From Acanthosoma haemorrhoidale (Eukaryota; Arthropoda; Insecta; Hemiptera; Acanthosomatidae): a stretch of 64,000 bases of DNA. Of this stretch, positions 9,059 to 20,056 are shown piece by piece. Numbering within the stretch: the first letter of the stretch is position 1; each line of letters opens with the position of its first letter. The DNA is taken from positions 96,431,189 through 96,495,188 of the forward strand of contig OV884009.1 of the NCBI GenBank assembly GCA_930367205.1, in the 5' to 3' direction. Under the pieces are notes generated by a model, which saw only the letters and a program-made list of their open reading frames with translations, was not told where the DNA came from and did no database searches. Position numbers and translations under genes: made by a program.

Positions 9059-11416
9059 ATGGTATTTAAGAATGAAGAAGGAAAAAGATCACGCTTTTGT
9101 ATTGACTTTAAGGAACTAAATAAAATAATTGTGCCAGAAAGTCAACCGTTTCCTAGGATTGATGATCTGACAGTACGCGCCAGAAACTGTAAATTTTTTT
9201 CAAAATTGGATGTAAATTCGGCGTTTTGGTCGATACCAGTGCGTGAAAAGGATAAATATAAATTGGCTTTCGTAACCCATCATGGTCATTGGCAATGGAA
9301 TTGCTTGCCATATGGTTTGAAGTCTGCTCCGACTATATTTCAAAGAGTCTTGTCAAGTGTGATAAGAAGAAATAACCTAGATAAGTTTGCTGTAAACTAC
9401 ATAGATGATGTATTGATTCATTCGAAGAATTATGAGGACCATGAAAAACATGTAGAATTAGTGTTAAAAGCACTACAGAAACAAGGATTTAAATTAAATG
9501 AATCAAAGTGTCAGTTTGCACAAAACAAGATAACTTATCTGGGCCATGAAATAGGAAATAATTATATAAAACCAATGAATGACAATCTCACAGCAATTAA
9601 AAAGTTTCCTGTACCTCAAACAAAGAAACAGGTTAGACAATTTTTAGGAAAAATAAACTTCTATTTGGAGTATATACCAAAACATACTATTTTGCTAGAT
9701 CCCTTAAGAAATTTATTAAGAAAAAATGTAGATTTTCACTGGTCAAAACAATGTAAAGATTGTTTCGAGACAACAAAAAAATACTTATGCTCAGCGCCTG
9801 CGCTAGCAATATTTGATCCAGAAACTCCAACATACATATTCACTGATGCAAGTATTGAAGGAGTTGGAGCAATTCTAAAACAACCACAAGAAGACAAATC
9901 TCTAAAGTCAGTATTTTTCTTTTCAAAAAAATTGACAAACGCTCAGAAAACAAAAAAAGCTATATTTATAGAATGTTTAGCTATTAAAGAAGCTATACTT
10001 TACTGGCAATATTATCTGATAGGAAAAAAATTTGTGGTATTTACAGACCACAGACCATTAGAAAATTTTAATGTGAAGAAAAGTAATGATCCAGAACTAC
10101 TACAAATTTTAAACTATATCTCACAATTTGACTTTGAGATTGTATATAATCCAGGTAAAGAAAATTTGGAGGCAGATTGTCTATCCAGAAATCCAGTTTT
10201 AGAATCAAATGAAGAAACAGATGATAACTCTGCGATTAAAACATCAAATTTATTAAAACTGGAAGATTTAAAAGAAAATCAAAAGCTAATAAAATTGGAT
10301 GACAAATGCATAATTAAAGATAATATAATTTACAAAATACTGAATAAGAGTGAGAAAATATGGATAACAGAAGAATTTGGTATTTCACTTATTGAAAGTG
10401 TACATAAAGATCAAGGTCATATAGGAATGAAACAATTAATTTTAACAATAGGAAAAAAATTTTATTTTAAAAATATGTATAAAAATATAAGATTGATTTG
10501 CAGATCTTGTGAAACATGTATCAAAAATAAGTCAAGAATAGGTTGCTTTAAGGCTCCCTTGTCTCAACTTGGTCCAGCAAAAGAACCACTAGATATAATA
10601 TCTTTAGATACAATAGGAGGATTTAAAGGGAATAAAAGTACAATAAAATATCTACACTTGGTAGTAGATCATTTCACAAGGTACGCATATATCAGCACCT
10701 CGAAAACACAAATAGCAAAAGATTTTATTAATCTAATCAAGAAAGTAGAAAAAGCTGGAAATATAAAAACATTACTAACAGATCAATATCCTGGTATAAA
10801 TTCAGCACAATTTAAACAATATGTAAATAAACAAAAGATAACATTAATTTTTACAGCAGTAGATTGTGCATTTTCTAATGGATTAAATGAAAGGACAAAT
10901 CAAACACTAGTTAACAGAATAAGGTGCAAAATTCATGAAAATAGAGATAAATCGTGGCCAATAGTAGCAGAAAAGTGTATCGAGGAATACAATAACACGA
11001 TACATAGTTCTACTGGGTTTACCCCCAATTACTTATTAACTGGAATAGATGCATCATTTGTACCTGATGAACTAAATGAAAATAAAATTACAAATTTAGA
11101 AAATAATAGGGAAATAGCTTATAAAAACTCAGAAAAGACACATAACCAAAATAAAAAGTATTATGATAAAAATGTTAAAAAGTTTAAATACGAAGTTGGA
11201 GACCTTGTATATGTACAAAACAGTAACAAATTGAATAGAGATAAATTAGATGCGATCAGAGTAGGACCTTTCAAAATAAAACAGAAAATCTCAGAGGTAA
11301 TATTTTTAATAGATAGTAGATTTCGTAAAAAGGAGTCAAACTTATTTCATGCTAGTAAGCTCGTGCCTTATTCCAAAGGGCTTTATTACCCTCTGTCTCA
11401 AAAAGGGGGGATGTAA
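9059..11416 (+). CDS. B1 pol: reverse transcriptase, RNase H, integrase
   Basis: The frame is open for 785 codons. The frame continues upstream of the ATG for about 13 codons (ESSSPYAATV) to a deletion junction. RT occupies about residues 1-190, with SKLDVNSAF and YIDD in place of the commoner YMDD. RNase H follows at about 250-370 (FTDAS, ECLAIKEA, FTDHRP). Integrase has an H-X4-H and C-X2-C zinc finger near 455-490, core aspartates in SLDTIG and LTDQYPG, the glutamate in NGLNERT, and a GPF C-terminal motif. All catalytic residues are visible. Protease and gag are absent, so it would need help from another copy. The stop codon TAA lies inside the first bases of the 3' LTR, so the last residues KGGM are encoded by the polypurine tract. 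The true initiation site is uncertain, because intact copies probably express pol from a longer polyprotein. Confidence 0.9.
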   Translation: MVFKNEEGKRSRFCIDFKELNKIIVPESQPFPRIDDLTVRARNCKFFSKLDVNSAFWSIPVREKDKYKLAFVTHHGHWQWNCLPYGLKSAPTIFQRVLSSVIRRNNLDKFAVNYIDDVLIHSKNYEDHEKHVELVLKALQKQGFKLNESKCQFAQNKITYLGHEIGNNYIKPMNDNLTAIKKFPVPQTKKQVRQFLGKINFYLEYIPKHTILLDPLRNLLRKNVDFHWSKQCKDCFETTKKYLCSAPALAIFDPETPTYIFTDASIEGVGAILKQPQEDKSLKSVFFFSKKLTNAQKTKKAIFIECLAIKEAILYWQYYLIGKKFVVFTDHRPLENFNVKKSNDPELLQILNYISQFDFEIVYNPGKENLEADCLSRNPVLESNEETDDNSAIKTSNLLKLEDLKENQKLIKLDDKCIIKDNIIYKILNKSEKIWITEEFGISLIESVHKDQGHIGMKQLILTIGKKFYFKNMYKNIRLICRSCETCIKNKSRIGCFKAPLSQLGPAKEPLDIISLDTIGGFKGNKSTIKYLHLVVDHFTRYAYISTSKTQIAKDFINLIKKVEKAGNIKTLLTDQYPGINSAQFKQYVNKQKITLIFTAVDCAFSNGLNERTNQTLVNRIRCKIHENRDKSWPIVAEKCIEEYNNTIHSSTGFTPNYLLTGIDASFVPDELNENKITNLENNREIAYKNSEKTHNQNKKYYDKNVKKFKYEVGDLVYVQNSNKLNRDKLDAIRVGPFKIKQKISEVIFLIDSRFRKKESNLFHASKLVPYSKGLYYPLSQKGGM
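11396..11411 (+). other. Polypurine tract of B1
   Basis: AAAAAGGGGGGA directly precedes the 3' LTR and at the same time encodes the last residues of pol. The same arrangement is present in B2 at 29249-29262. Confidence 0.85.
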
Positions 11417-11729
11417 GTTTGAACGTAACCGCCAAACTTCGGCACATATGCGAGATGTCCCGACAGAGAGCGCTACTATCAAAGGACGCTTAGTTGTAAC
11501 CTCCTGATCCTGATATGGGTACACTTGTTAAGACAATGGTCAACTCTAAGTATCGACAATTGTATTGATTCAGGTTAGTTATAAGTTTTATTGGTTTATT
11601 GTTATATTTGTAGCGCTAGCTAATGTGTACATATGTTTAATATTACAGTTCTAAACTGCATCTGCAAGTGTTCGATTTATACCCTGAGAACCTCCTTCTC
11701 CTTTTAAGTTTCTGAATTCGAAACTTACA
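11412..11729 (+). repeat. 3' LTR of B1
   Basis: The 318-bp repeat has inverted ends TGTAAGTTT/AAACTTACA. The 12-mer ATTGTATTGATT lies at its positions 148-159. The B2 LTRs are 311-312 bp and clearly diverged from it. Confidence 0.95.
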
Positions 11730-11787
11730 TATATATATATTAGTTAATGTTAACTTAAAACCTATTAGGCTCTATACATATATAGTT

Positions 11788-11788
11788 T

Positions 11789-11876
<88 letters not shown>
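11788..11876. repeat. Long (TA)n microsatellite
   Basis: About 89 bases are an almost pure TA repeat, next to exon 11927-12386. It is the longest TA tract here and is not split by an element. The (Y-I)n peptide read across it is an artefact. Confidence 0.95.
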
Positions 11877-11879
<3 letters not shown>

Positions 11880-11926
11880 CCTATTAATGTATGAATTATG
11901 AAAAGATAAATAAATAAAAAAAATAC

Positions 11927-12386
11927 CTGCTGTTGGATTAGCATATAAAATTGTAGCATGTTACGACGAACCAAAACACCGGCATCGGCCAAATCATTCC
12001 AAGAAATATCAGTTGTGAAACTGTCCCAAATATCAATATTTTTTTCACCTGAATAATTAAGGAGCTTTCGTTTCCTCAAATCTGTACCAAAGATAAATCT
12101 ATCTAAAAATTCATTTCTGTCAAAGGTATTATATATAAGTATATCGATAGTCCCATGAAGGGATGAATCAGTTTCAACTTTTAATATTAAATTACGAATT
12201 TCCGACTTATGAAAAAATTTGACAGAAGCGTTAGGGTACTTATAGGTTGTGTGCCTTATGTATTCCGATTCCACTTTCGCTTTTAACATATGTTGGCGAT
12301 GTTCCAGTTTCAATCTTTTGTCTACTAGTTCACCTACGTTTTCTTGGGCGTTTTTGATCTCCTCGATTTCGTGAAACCTCTTGAAC
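11927..12386 (-). CDS. Exon of an unrecognised multi-exon host gene
   Basis: The exon is 460 bases, open throughout on the minus strand. It has an acceptor TTTTTTAG before 12386 and a donor CAGCAG/GTATTT after 11927. It needs two bases from the preceding exon and ends in phase 0. This fits the exon at 16968-17149, which leaves AT, so the joint codon is ATG. The 153-residue piece starts with a charged helical stretch (FKRFHEIEEIKN) of coiled-coil type and continues with a mixed, probably globular region. No family is recognised. The gene continues to the left, past the window or past elements B1-A0. The intron between this exon and the previous one contains the split LTR and LINE at 13.0-16.6 kb. 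Confidence 0.7.
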
Positions 12387-12753
12387 CTAAAAAATAGAAT
12401 TATAAAAAACTATAAACATCCATTTATACATAATGGTCATGTAATTTATCTAAAGTATAGATTAAAACTAATGTATGAAGAGCCTTTACCTTCAACACGT
12501 ATTGTGAAATAGGTTTTTGTAAGCCTGACAGGATATTCTATGATAGTGGTTGCACGAATATCTCAATCGATCTGAATAAGAACTCTCAAGATGACACTGT
12601 ATTTTGTTTTATTTAAGCTAAAATAAGGGAAGTATCCAAAACAAAATGTAAAGTTAACTAAATAAAACTTAATTGCATCATGGTGGTACACAGTATAGTT
12701 CGTTATATTAATTGATTGTATTTTCCTCTCACTGTCTTTGATTAGTGACCAAA

Positions 12754-12822
12754 ATGGGATGAGACCAAATAGCTAGTCTCTCCAGCGCGAATGTTTCACC
12801 ACTGAGCCAGTCATCGCAACTT
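12754..12822 (-). other. tRNA-like sequence (SINE head or tRNA relic)
   Basis: On the minus strand TGGCTCAGTGG (12798-12808) fits the pol III A-box consensus. GGTCTCATCCCA about 45 bases downstream is a degenerate B box. No complete cloverleaf was verified, so it is more likely a tRNA-derived SINE head or relic than a functional tRNA gene. Confidence 0.4.
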
Positions 12823-13027
12823 CACTTTGCTGAAGATTAAATTGTTATTCTTTCTGTTCTGTAGCCCTTATCCTCCACAAGTTAATGAGGTTCAAGTGCG
12901 GGTGATTTGGAAGTGGCCGGGCCCCTGAAGCTCCTTCTTTTTGGGGACAAAAATTGGAAAATTCTTCTAGTATGCTCGTGGTCCTATATCGTCGGTAGGT
13001 CGGTATCCTGCATGCTATTCACTCCGA

Positions 13028-13225
13028 TGCCTGATCGCCTAGCCCTGGTGACAAGTGCGGATTGTTCGAGTTAATAACCTGGACAATCGTTCCAGGACGG
13101 CGTTAATATCTTACTCCATTTATGATAGGTATGTGCCATGACAATGCACTATGTTCAAGAGAAGAGGTACAGAGTTTTCATAAAGAATAAGGCAAGTTTT
13201 TCAGAGGTCGAGCGGGAGATCATTT
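13028..13225 (-). repeat. R-type LTR, first fragment (R1a)
   Basis: The sequence is similar to the CsRn1-like LTR at 49154-49750 and to the solo LTRs R2 and R3. Shared stretches are CTAGCCCTGGTGACAA, GTTAATAACCTGGA, and TTACTCCATTTATGATAGG followed by CACTATGTTCA. Similarity fades at about 13225. The other end of the same LTR lies beyond the LINE, at 16409-16636. Confidence 0.75.
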
Positions 13226-13388
13226 ATCAGAATTACGAAGGCCATGTTTTGTATTAATCACATCTAATCATTATATTTTCCATAACTAAATATTGATTCG
13301 GACCTATTTCTATCATTTTTTATATTCTCATATAAACTAAAAACTAATGTTAATAGTCAAGCATACCTTCATTGAAAACTGTAGCTAA

Positions 13389-16300
13389 TTTTTTTTTTTT
13401 TTTTTTTTTTTCCTTAGCTCTCAAACTTATAAAATAGGATGTGGGAAAAATAAAGGAAAATTATTTTGGGCTAATGAGTGCCTTTCACTAAGGGGAGTCC
13501 CCCATTTGAAGGGTGTATGAGAAGGATATAGGGTGTGGAATGCCTGAAGGAGGCGGGTGGATTCGGGAAGGTAGTGAGAGTCTACCGAGGGTGGAGCCTA
13601 GGGGTACCTAGGCAATGGTTTGTAGTCGGCCAGGTCAAGCCTGGCCCGCCCCGGCAGGGGGCTGAAATAAGTCGGCCACTCGGCCGGAAGGTCTACCCTG
13701 CTTAAACAGGTAGATGGGGTCTTGTAGCTTCGGTTGAGTCGGCCGGGAGATCGGCCTCGATATCTCGGCTGGGTGTAGTTCGTTCAGTCATCGGGTTCAA
13801 TGACGTCGATCATCCTCCAGGCTTCGGTGGTCCAGCAGTGCTTCCATCTGACGGGCATTGGTGGTGGTTGAAGGTCGGAGAATAGTGGGTTGTGGCTATG
13901 TCTGAGTGAGTCAAAAAATTTGATGTGCCTTCTCTTGATAAAATCTTGAATGGTGAGCACTTCAAATTTTTTATGCATCTCGTCTGCCTTCATTTGGTCG
14001 AACGGGGTATGTTTGAGGGAGGTGCGGAGAACTCTGTTCTGAAATTGCTGGAGCGTTTGGAGAGTGTTAGGAGTCAGATACTTGAAGAGAGGGGTCCCAT
14101 ACATCAAAGCAGGTCTTAGGACGCTCTGGTATATCAGCAGCTTGAGGCGTACCGATAAAGCCGGGCTGTGAATTTAGGTGTCCGAGGCTGAAGAATTTCT
14201 TCCTAACACTCTTTAATTTCTTGCCGAGATGCGTTGTGAAAGACAAGTGCCTACCGAGGGTAATCCCGAGGTAGCACAGCTTGTTGCTTACAGGGCACTC
14301 TTTGCCACCTAAGACGAAGGATTTCGGGAGCTTCTTTTTTCCGAATTTGTAACTGAATATAATTCCTTGCGTCTTGGCCGGGTTGACTTGAATGTGGACG
14401 GCATCGAGTTTCTCGGAGATCCGTTGACTAGCGCTCTCAGCGAATTTCAGGGCTCTGGAGGGATTGATGCTTGTGCTGTAAACACCTATATCGTCTGCAT
14501 ACGCGGATACCTCGCAGTTGGGGTACGAGGCTCCTACGATGTGGGCGGTGTAAATGTTGAACAGCAGGGGGCCTAGCACCGATCCTTGGGGGACACCGGC
14601 AGTGTAGTTTCTTCGGGTCGTAGACGTAGTGCCTATACGAACCGAAAAAGTTCTGCCTGTAAGGTAGGATCTTATCAGGTTCTGCAGCTGATCCGAGAAT
14701 TCGTATTCCCTCAGACGTTGGAGTAGGATGTAGTGGTCCACAGAGTCGAAAGCTTTCGAACAGTTCAGAGAAATCATAGCGGTAGCTCTGTTGCTCCGGA
14801 CGTTCGATGCGACGTGGTGTTGCAATCTCACCAGGTTGTTGTTCGCGCTTAAGCCTGTGCTGAAACCTGTCTGCTCTGGTGGGATGACTTCTTGTGACTC
14901 GCAGTGCCCGGAGAGATGTACGTGGATGATTCTCTCGAACAGCTTCGAGAGTTGAGTCAGCAGACTGATGGGGCGGTAATGAGATGGCTCATAACCGCTT
15001 TTTGCTGGTTTCAGAAGGGGGACCACTACAGCGTGCTTCCAGTTCTGGGGGAAATAGTGCAGCCTGAAGCAGGAGTTCAACACGTTCGTTATGAATGAGA
15101 TTCCTTTCCTCGGCAGCTGCTTGAGTAGGATGTTCTGGATGGAATCCTGACCTGGGGCCTTCTTGCCGGTCGTTCTTCGAATGAATGCAGCGCATTGCCG
15201 GTGTGAGGTGTAGATTTTGGTAGTGGTAGGGAGGGTGGGGGAGGGGTGGTCGAGGGCTCCTATTGGCTGTCCCTGGCCACGACTGACTTCCTCATAATGG
15301 GCCGCCAAGATGTCCGCTTGTTCGGTGGTGGGAATGAACTGCCCGTTCACGGCCAGCCTTACACCGTTCTTTTTGGACCTGCAGGTCTTCACAAGCTTCC
15401 ACAATTGCTTGTGGTCACCGTGGAGACTGGTGAGGCGATCTTCCCAAATCGAATTTTTCCACTGGGCCATCAGGGACTTAACTTGGTTTGTGAGAGCATT
15501 TAAAACCGGTTTTAAGTCCCTGTTTTTGGTCCTAAACCACCTGTTCTTGATGTTATTACGCTGTCTAATCAGTTGGAGGATGTGATCCGGAGGTTTTCTC
15601 AGAGAAGGGGGCTTCGGAGAAAATTTCGGGATCGATGCATCGGCAGCTCGATCGATGACGTCGTGTAGCTGATAGATAGCGTAATCTATGTCCCAAGTGT
15701 GTCTCAGGGGCGTGATTGTGGGCAACTCGGTCTTGATGAGATGCTTGTAGAGGTCCCATTTGGCCTCATCGTACCTGTACCTAGAAGCAGGCGGCTCTGG
15801 CATGTCGCCTTCTAGTTCATAGAGAACAGGCCGATGGTCGGAGGTGGTGAAATCTAAGGCCGAGCATCCGGTGACCCGGTGTGGCTGTTGTGTCAGGAGC
15901 AGGTCAGGCGTGGAGGTTCTGTCTGGGTTAGCGAAATGACGGAAGGTCGGCAATCCTGGGTGGATGACCGTAAATGGAGTTTTAGTGATGTAACGGCCTA
16001 GGGCGTTTGCCGTAGTACTGCTCCACCAGCTGTGGTTCGCATTTAGGTCACCCACGATCACATACCTTCGGTCATGAGCTATCGTAGTGAGCAGGAGCTT
16101 ATACGGGTCGCAGACGGCTTTCGGTCTTCTGTAGACTCCTGACACGATGATGTTGTTCGTGAGCCGTAGCTGGAGCGTAACTATGTATTGGTCGGGGCCT
16201 AGGCTGACGAGTGGGGGCAGTCTCCTACAGGGTATTCCGTTTTTAACTAACACAGCTACTCCTCCAGAGATAGTTTCGGTGTCTTGGCGGTAAGCAGTAT

Positions 16301-16408
16301 AACCCGGGAAGCGGCAGAAGTGTATTTTCTTCAACCGGGTATCGGTGAGAACGACAACGTCTGGCGAATGGCACCGTAGAATTACTTCTACGACGGCTTG
16401 TTTGGGGC
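13389..16408 (-). mobile_element. Jockey-type LINE J1, 5'-truncated
   Basis: The copy runs on the minus strand from within the endonuclease domain (16408) to a poly(A) tail seen as a T22 run at 13389-13411. It has no ORF1, as expected of a 5'-truncated LINE. At the right end it joins sequence that continues the R-type LTR (GAAGGTCTATTCTAATAGG), so the LINE inserted into that LTR. The region 13412-13783 is its GC-rich 3' untranslated part. A target site duplication was not clear. Confidence 0.85.
13784..16408 (-). pseudogene. J1 ORF2: endonuclease and reverse transcriptase
   Basis: The frame is open from 16408 to about 14150 and continues in another frame to 13784, so there is one frameshift near 14155. 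The product has an apurinic-type endonuclease (PDVVVLTDTRL, SGVYRRP, GDLNANH, SDHRP). The LINE RT follows, with HYRPISLL, GVPQGSVLGP and AYADD, and a C-terminal region ending KRRHIKFFDSLRH. The motif around the first catalytic aspartate reads LNCSKAFDSV, where LDLSKAFD is usual. Domain order and motifs are those of the Jockey superfamily. The N-terminal endonuclease residues are missing. Apart from this the copy is well preserved. Confidence 0.9.
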
Positions 16409-16636
16409 GAAGGTCTATTCTAATAGGGGTAAGTGTCCTTGCCCTAGGTTATCTGGCAGTCAGGTGGCTAATTCTCGTAGGTTTATTGCCGTACCCTCGA
16501 TCCTCTGTTACTTGTTTTTATCTCTGCCGATCCCTCTATGATTTATTACCAGAAGTTACAGAGATTTGCATTTCTATTATAATACATTATGAACCAGAGT
16601 GTAGGGTAATTTACATATATAGTTAGCGGTCGCTAC
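16409..16636 (-). repeat. R-type LTR, second fragment (R1b)
   Basis: The stretch from GAAGGTCTATT to GCGGTCGCTACA matches R2 (about 44060-44258) and, in reverse, R3 (56082-56300). Shared motifs include TTGCCCTAGG, GTTACTTGTTT, TATGATTTATTAC and GGGTAATTTACATAT. It is the other side of the LTR split by J1. Confidence 0.8.
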
Positions 16637-16967
16637 ATAAGTATTCAATGTGTATTTAATTCAATTAGTAGTTAATGATTTAGTGATACAAGCAGTAAGG
16701 CTAAAATAGTTGCTCTGGAATTTTTCGCTTTTAAATTAATATGTCATGGCTCCTTTAACCTCATTAGATAACAGCTTCACTAACAGGAAGCCATCAACCT
16801 AACCAAACCTCCTCCAATATTCATAGGCAAATTGTTATTATGCGACGCAAAGACAAACGAACGAAAGTTGTTTGCCCTGTACTAATGCAAAGCTTGTTCT
16901 CTCAGGTTTATTAAATTTAATAGGAAATTGAAAACTATTTCATTCACTTAAAAAGTTGATAAATTAC

Positions 16968-17149
16968 ATGTCAGTTAATAGTTCATGGCCGTCTTTCAAG
17001 AAAATTAGCACCATATCCTTCCCGGAATATAATTTATCTAATATTAATGATATTTCAGCTAAAAAAAAATATCTAGTTCGGATATATGAAAGCATTTCAT
17101 CGGATGCTGACTGCAAATCCTTGTAACTCTTTTGACCAACTGCTGCTGC
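16968..17149 (-). CDS. Exon of the unrecognised host gene
   Basis: The exon is 182 bases, preceded by a pyrimidine-rich acceptor (CCCCTCCCCAG) and followed by the donor GTAATTT. It starts in phase 0 with GCA GCA GCA and leaves two bases, AT, which the exon at 11927-12386 completes. If the donor were not used, the frame would stop three bases later at TAA, so a terminal exon is the alternative. The 60 residues are helical in composition and contain SYKDLQSASDEMLSYIRTRY. No family is recognised. Confidence 0.65.
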
Positions 17150-19060
17150 CTGGGGAGGGGGAATATAAATTAGTGCATACATATAACTTAAATGTTATTA
17201 GTGTGGTTAGAACTACTTACAAGCATACAACATAATACTTTTTTAAATAAAATAAAATATTTCTGTCAGAGTCTAGAATCCTCGGAGATATAGGATGGCT
17301 GTGGAAGTCATTGAAGCAAACAGGCAAGAACCTGGAACGAGGTCAAACAGGAAAAAGAACGAGAAGATTGGCTAAATTCGTTACTTCCCCCTCCAAGGAG
17401 ATAATGGGAACTAATAAAAAAGTATGTAAAAACTTGACAGCTTCTCATCATGCTGCTTGATGATCAATGTCAAAGTTGAAAACTTGCGTATAAATATATA
17501 AAATATTAAAGATGGAAGGTTGGGTCATACGTGTTTCCAATTTATTATTATTATTTTTTTGTACTTTTTATAAATTACTTGTATAAATTGACTTGTACTT
17601 GGATAAATTATTTATGGCATTCAAAAATTTGTTTTGTTTCATTACTATTGTGATCTCCAGCCTTAGCGGTAAAATGATGGTGAATGAGTTAGGGATCGAA
17701 CTTAATGGGTATAAAGTTATAAGTATGTATGTGAAAATATGGTTATATAGTAACATACGCAGAGAATCAAAGGTAAGTATAAAATAAACTTACACTTAAA
17801 GCAGAGTTAACACATGTCAGAGAGATTGAGGCATAAGCAGGGTACATGTTTTGTCGATGAAATTAAAAGGCTCTCATGCAGAAAGATAATTAAATGGCCA
17901 TGATGTCTCGTGCCTTGGTGATGGTAGCGACGAATTGTTGGGTACCATAAATGTGGATGATTGCTGATGATAAAGTTGATTAGATAGGAAGGGAGTTAAA
18001 CTAAAATAAAGAAACGAACTGTACAGTTTTAATCTTCAATTATTTGTTTGTTTTTCTGTTTGAATACTACCTTTTTTTTTATCATTAAAACCAGTAGTTG
18101 ATTTCTTAAAATCCCCCTCCCTTAAAATACTGCATCTTTTCTCCGCTGGTAAAAAAAAAACATTGGCATTTCATTATTTTATCCTAAAATATTGACATTT
18201 TCGGCACAAACTTTAATGAAATCCGGGTTGACATTGATATATTTCTATAATATGGCTAGTGTCTTGAAAATAAAATTTATACTGGTTTTTCTATTCCAAA
18301 ATAGATGTTTTTAAAACGTTAATGATAATAAGTAAATGTATTGTTATATTATGGCTAAAATATCGATAGTGGCAATGAACAGAATGAAAATTATGTTGAA
18401 ATTGTTTTAAAAGAAAAATAAGCAATTAATAGATTATGTTAATAGTTTATGTTTTTTATTGAAATGTTGAATGTATTGACACTATATTTGTTAATGTTAA
18501 AAGTATATGTTCTTTCCTTTAAATTTCTTCAAAAAATGGCATAATCTTTGGCATAAACTATTAAGTTTTTCTTCCCCCCCCCTTTCTGCGCTATAAAATA
18601 CCTTAATATCTTTTCTCATTTTATTTTATGTATCTTTAAATTTTGTTTTACTTTTCATACAACTGTAAAAATTGTTTACATTGAACCACTTTTATTTTTA
18701 CTGTAGTTTTTTATTACATATATGATTTTATTTTGTACCTACTATGTACTAAATTTGTATGCCTTTATGTAGCAATATACGGAAAAAAGCTAATGGTTTT
18801 ATTTCATCTGAGTATGGAGTAATATTTAGTTGCAGTTAGAAATGTTTTTTCTTTTCTTTGATTTGTCAAAACGACACAGTTGTTAATTGATAAATATAAT
18901 GTATGTATTAGATAGTATGGGTATATTGGATTGTGAGGGACTATTGGCAATCTGCCTACTGTTAACTACGTAAGTTCGTAACATTTATGGTGTGGCTTAT
19001 CTACCACTTGATTTAATTTGAGTGAATATTTAGATGCAAAATGTACATAATGTAAATTAC
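17150..19060. other. Intron, no recognisable gene or element
   Basis: The DNA is AT-rich with T and A runs. Short open frames, such as one at 17593-17787, show no domain and no homology to other parts of the window. Nothing structured was found. Confidence 0.5.
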
Positions 19061-19279
19061 CTGTAAGTAGCGTTCCTTCGCTGTCTTTTTAGACACGAGT
19101 GATTTCGCTTGAAAACTATTTTTCTCTACAACATTAAAGAATTTATGTGCAGTTGAGTTCTCATCATTTTTTGTTTTTTTATGGTAACTCACTAGACTCA
19201 CTACCAAATTTACATATTTCTTTTTCTTTTCAGTAACTTTACGCTTAAGTGCCTCTTTATATTCAATGTTTCCTTGAAT
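19061..19279 (-). CDS. Exon of the unrecognised host gene
   Basis: The exon has 219 bases, exactly 73 codons, with acceptor TATTTTTCAG and donor CAG/GTAATT. Both ends are in phase 0, matching the exon at 16968-17149 downstream and the exon at 38372-38475 upstream. The peptide is rich in Lys and Glu with a predicted helical stretch (EALKRKVTEKKKKY) and ends SKKTAKERYLQ. No known domain is recognised. The next upstream exon is 19 kb away across the second transposon cluster. Confidence 0.65.
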
Positions 19280-20056
19280 CTGAAAAATAAATTAATTTAA
19301 ATGTGCAATTTGTATTGGTACCGCTATTATTTATATTTAACATCCAAAGAAAAAATAGGGGAGGACCCGGGTTCGAGTCTCAATCTTCTCAGTAATATTT
19401 TCTTTGGAAGTTAATTATTAATAATTCGAAATTTATTGTATTTCTTAACTCTAATGATAATAGAAGAGGCAGTATTTTTTGTGGTAATCCATAAAGGTAG
19501 TGTTTACTATTTTATTGAGTATACTTTTCTGAATATCGGGATAACATATGGAGTTCGTGTCCTATAGTGTCATTTTGCATAAGTTGGTGTATATAACAAA
19601 ACAACTCGTACTGTTTTGGGCTCGTTCATCCATAAATTTCTTAAAAGTGATTTTCATATAATTTCAATGTGAATAATCTCTTTTGGATGCTAGGTACCTC
19701 CCACTCTTCGGTCTCCCTTCTTATGTCCCCTTTCTAACAGAAGGTGATTATGTTATTTAATAATATATTATTACTTAAGGAATGTAAGTCACTGATTTTT
19801 TATGTTCGATCAAATATTAGGGAAGTAAATGATATAGACGATATATTAAGTTACATAGACGAGTCAGAAATATTAGGCAAATAACAAAAAAGAATTGCAT
19901 AGTAAGGATTATGGGTCGCTATACTGTCCAAGGAAAGAGGAAATCGTCTGTTAAGACTTTAATAATATTGAAAAAATATGTTGTTATATTTTATACCTTT
20001 AACATACATTGGATATGATGAATACAATAAAATTTTATTGGGCTACATAAAATCTG
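19280..20056. other. Intron sequence without recognised features
   Basis: AT-rich DNA. A perfect pol III B-box-like GGGTTCGAGTCTC at about 19369-19381 stands alone, without an A box upstream. Confidence 0.45.

Larger units (their letters stand above)
8597..11729 (+). mobile_element. Gypsy-type element B1, gag/protease-deleted, rearranged 5' end
   Basis: The copy consists of an abnormal 5' terminal structure (8597-9009), an open RT-RNase H-integrase frame and a normal 318-bp 3' LTR. Ends are TGTAAGTTT and AAACTTACA, both directly inside TA repeats. By eye the 5' parts are identical to the 3' LTR, so the insertion is young. Compared with B2, gag and protease are missing and the LTR structure is joined to the start of RT through about 11 bases of filler. 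The pol of this family is different from that of family A and has no chromodomain. Confidence 0.9.

Noticed and set aside
11765..11890. A (Y-I)n peptide appended to the exon at 11927-12386
   Set aside because: It is a translation of the (TA)n microsatellite beyond the splice donor at 11926, not protein sequence.
16345..16626. Plus-strand open frame over the J1 5' end and R1b
   Set aside because: It crosses the LINE-LTR border and reads the antisense of the endonuclease.
17593..17787. Possible small host exon
   Set aside because: No good acceptor or donor in the right phase and low-complexity composition.
19367..19381. Perfect pol III B box GGGTTCGAGTCTC
   Set aside because: No A box at a suitable distance and no tRNA fold. 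A single 11-base motif can occur by chance or in an old SINE relic, so no feature was called.
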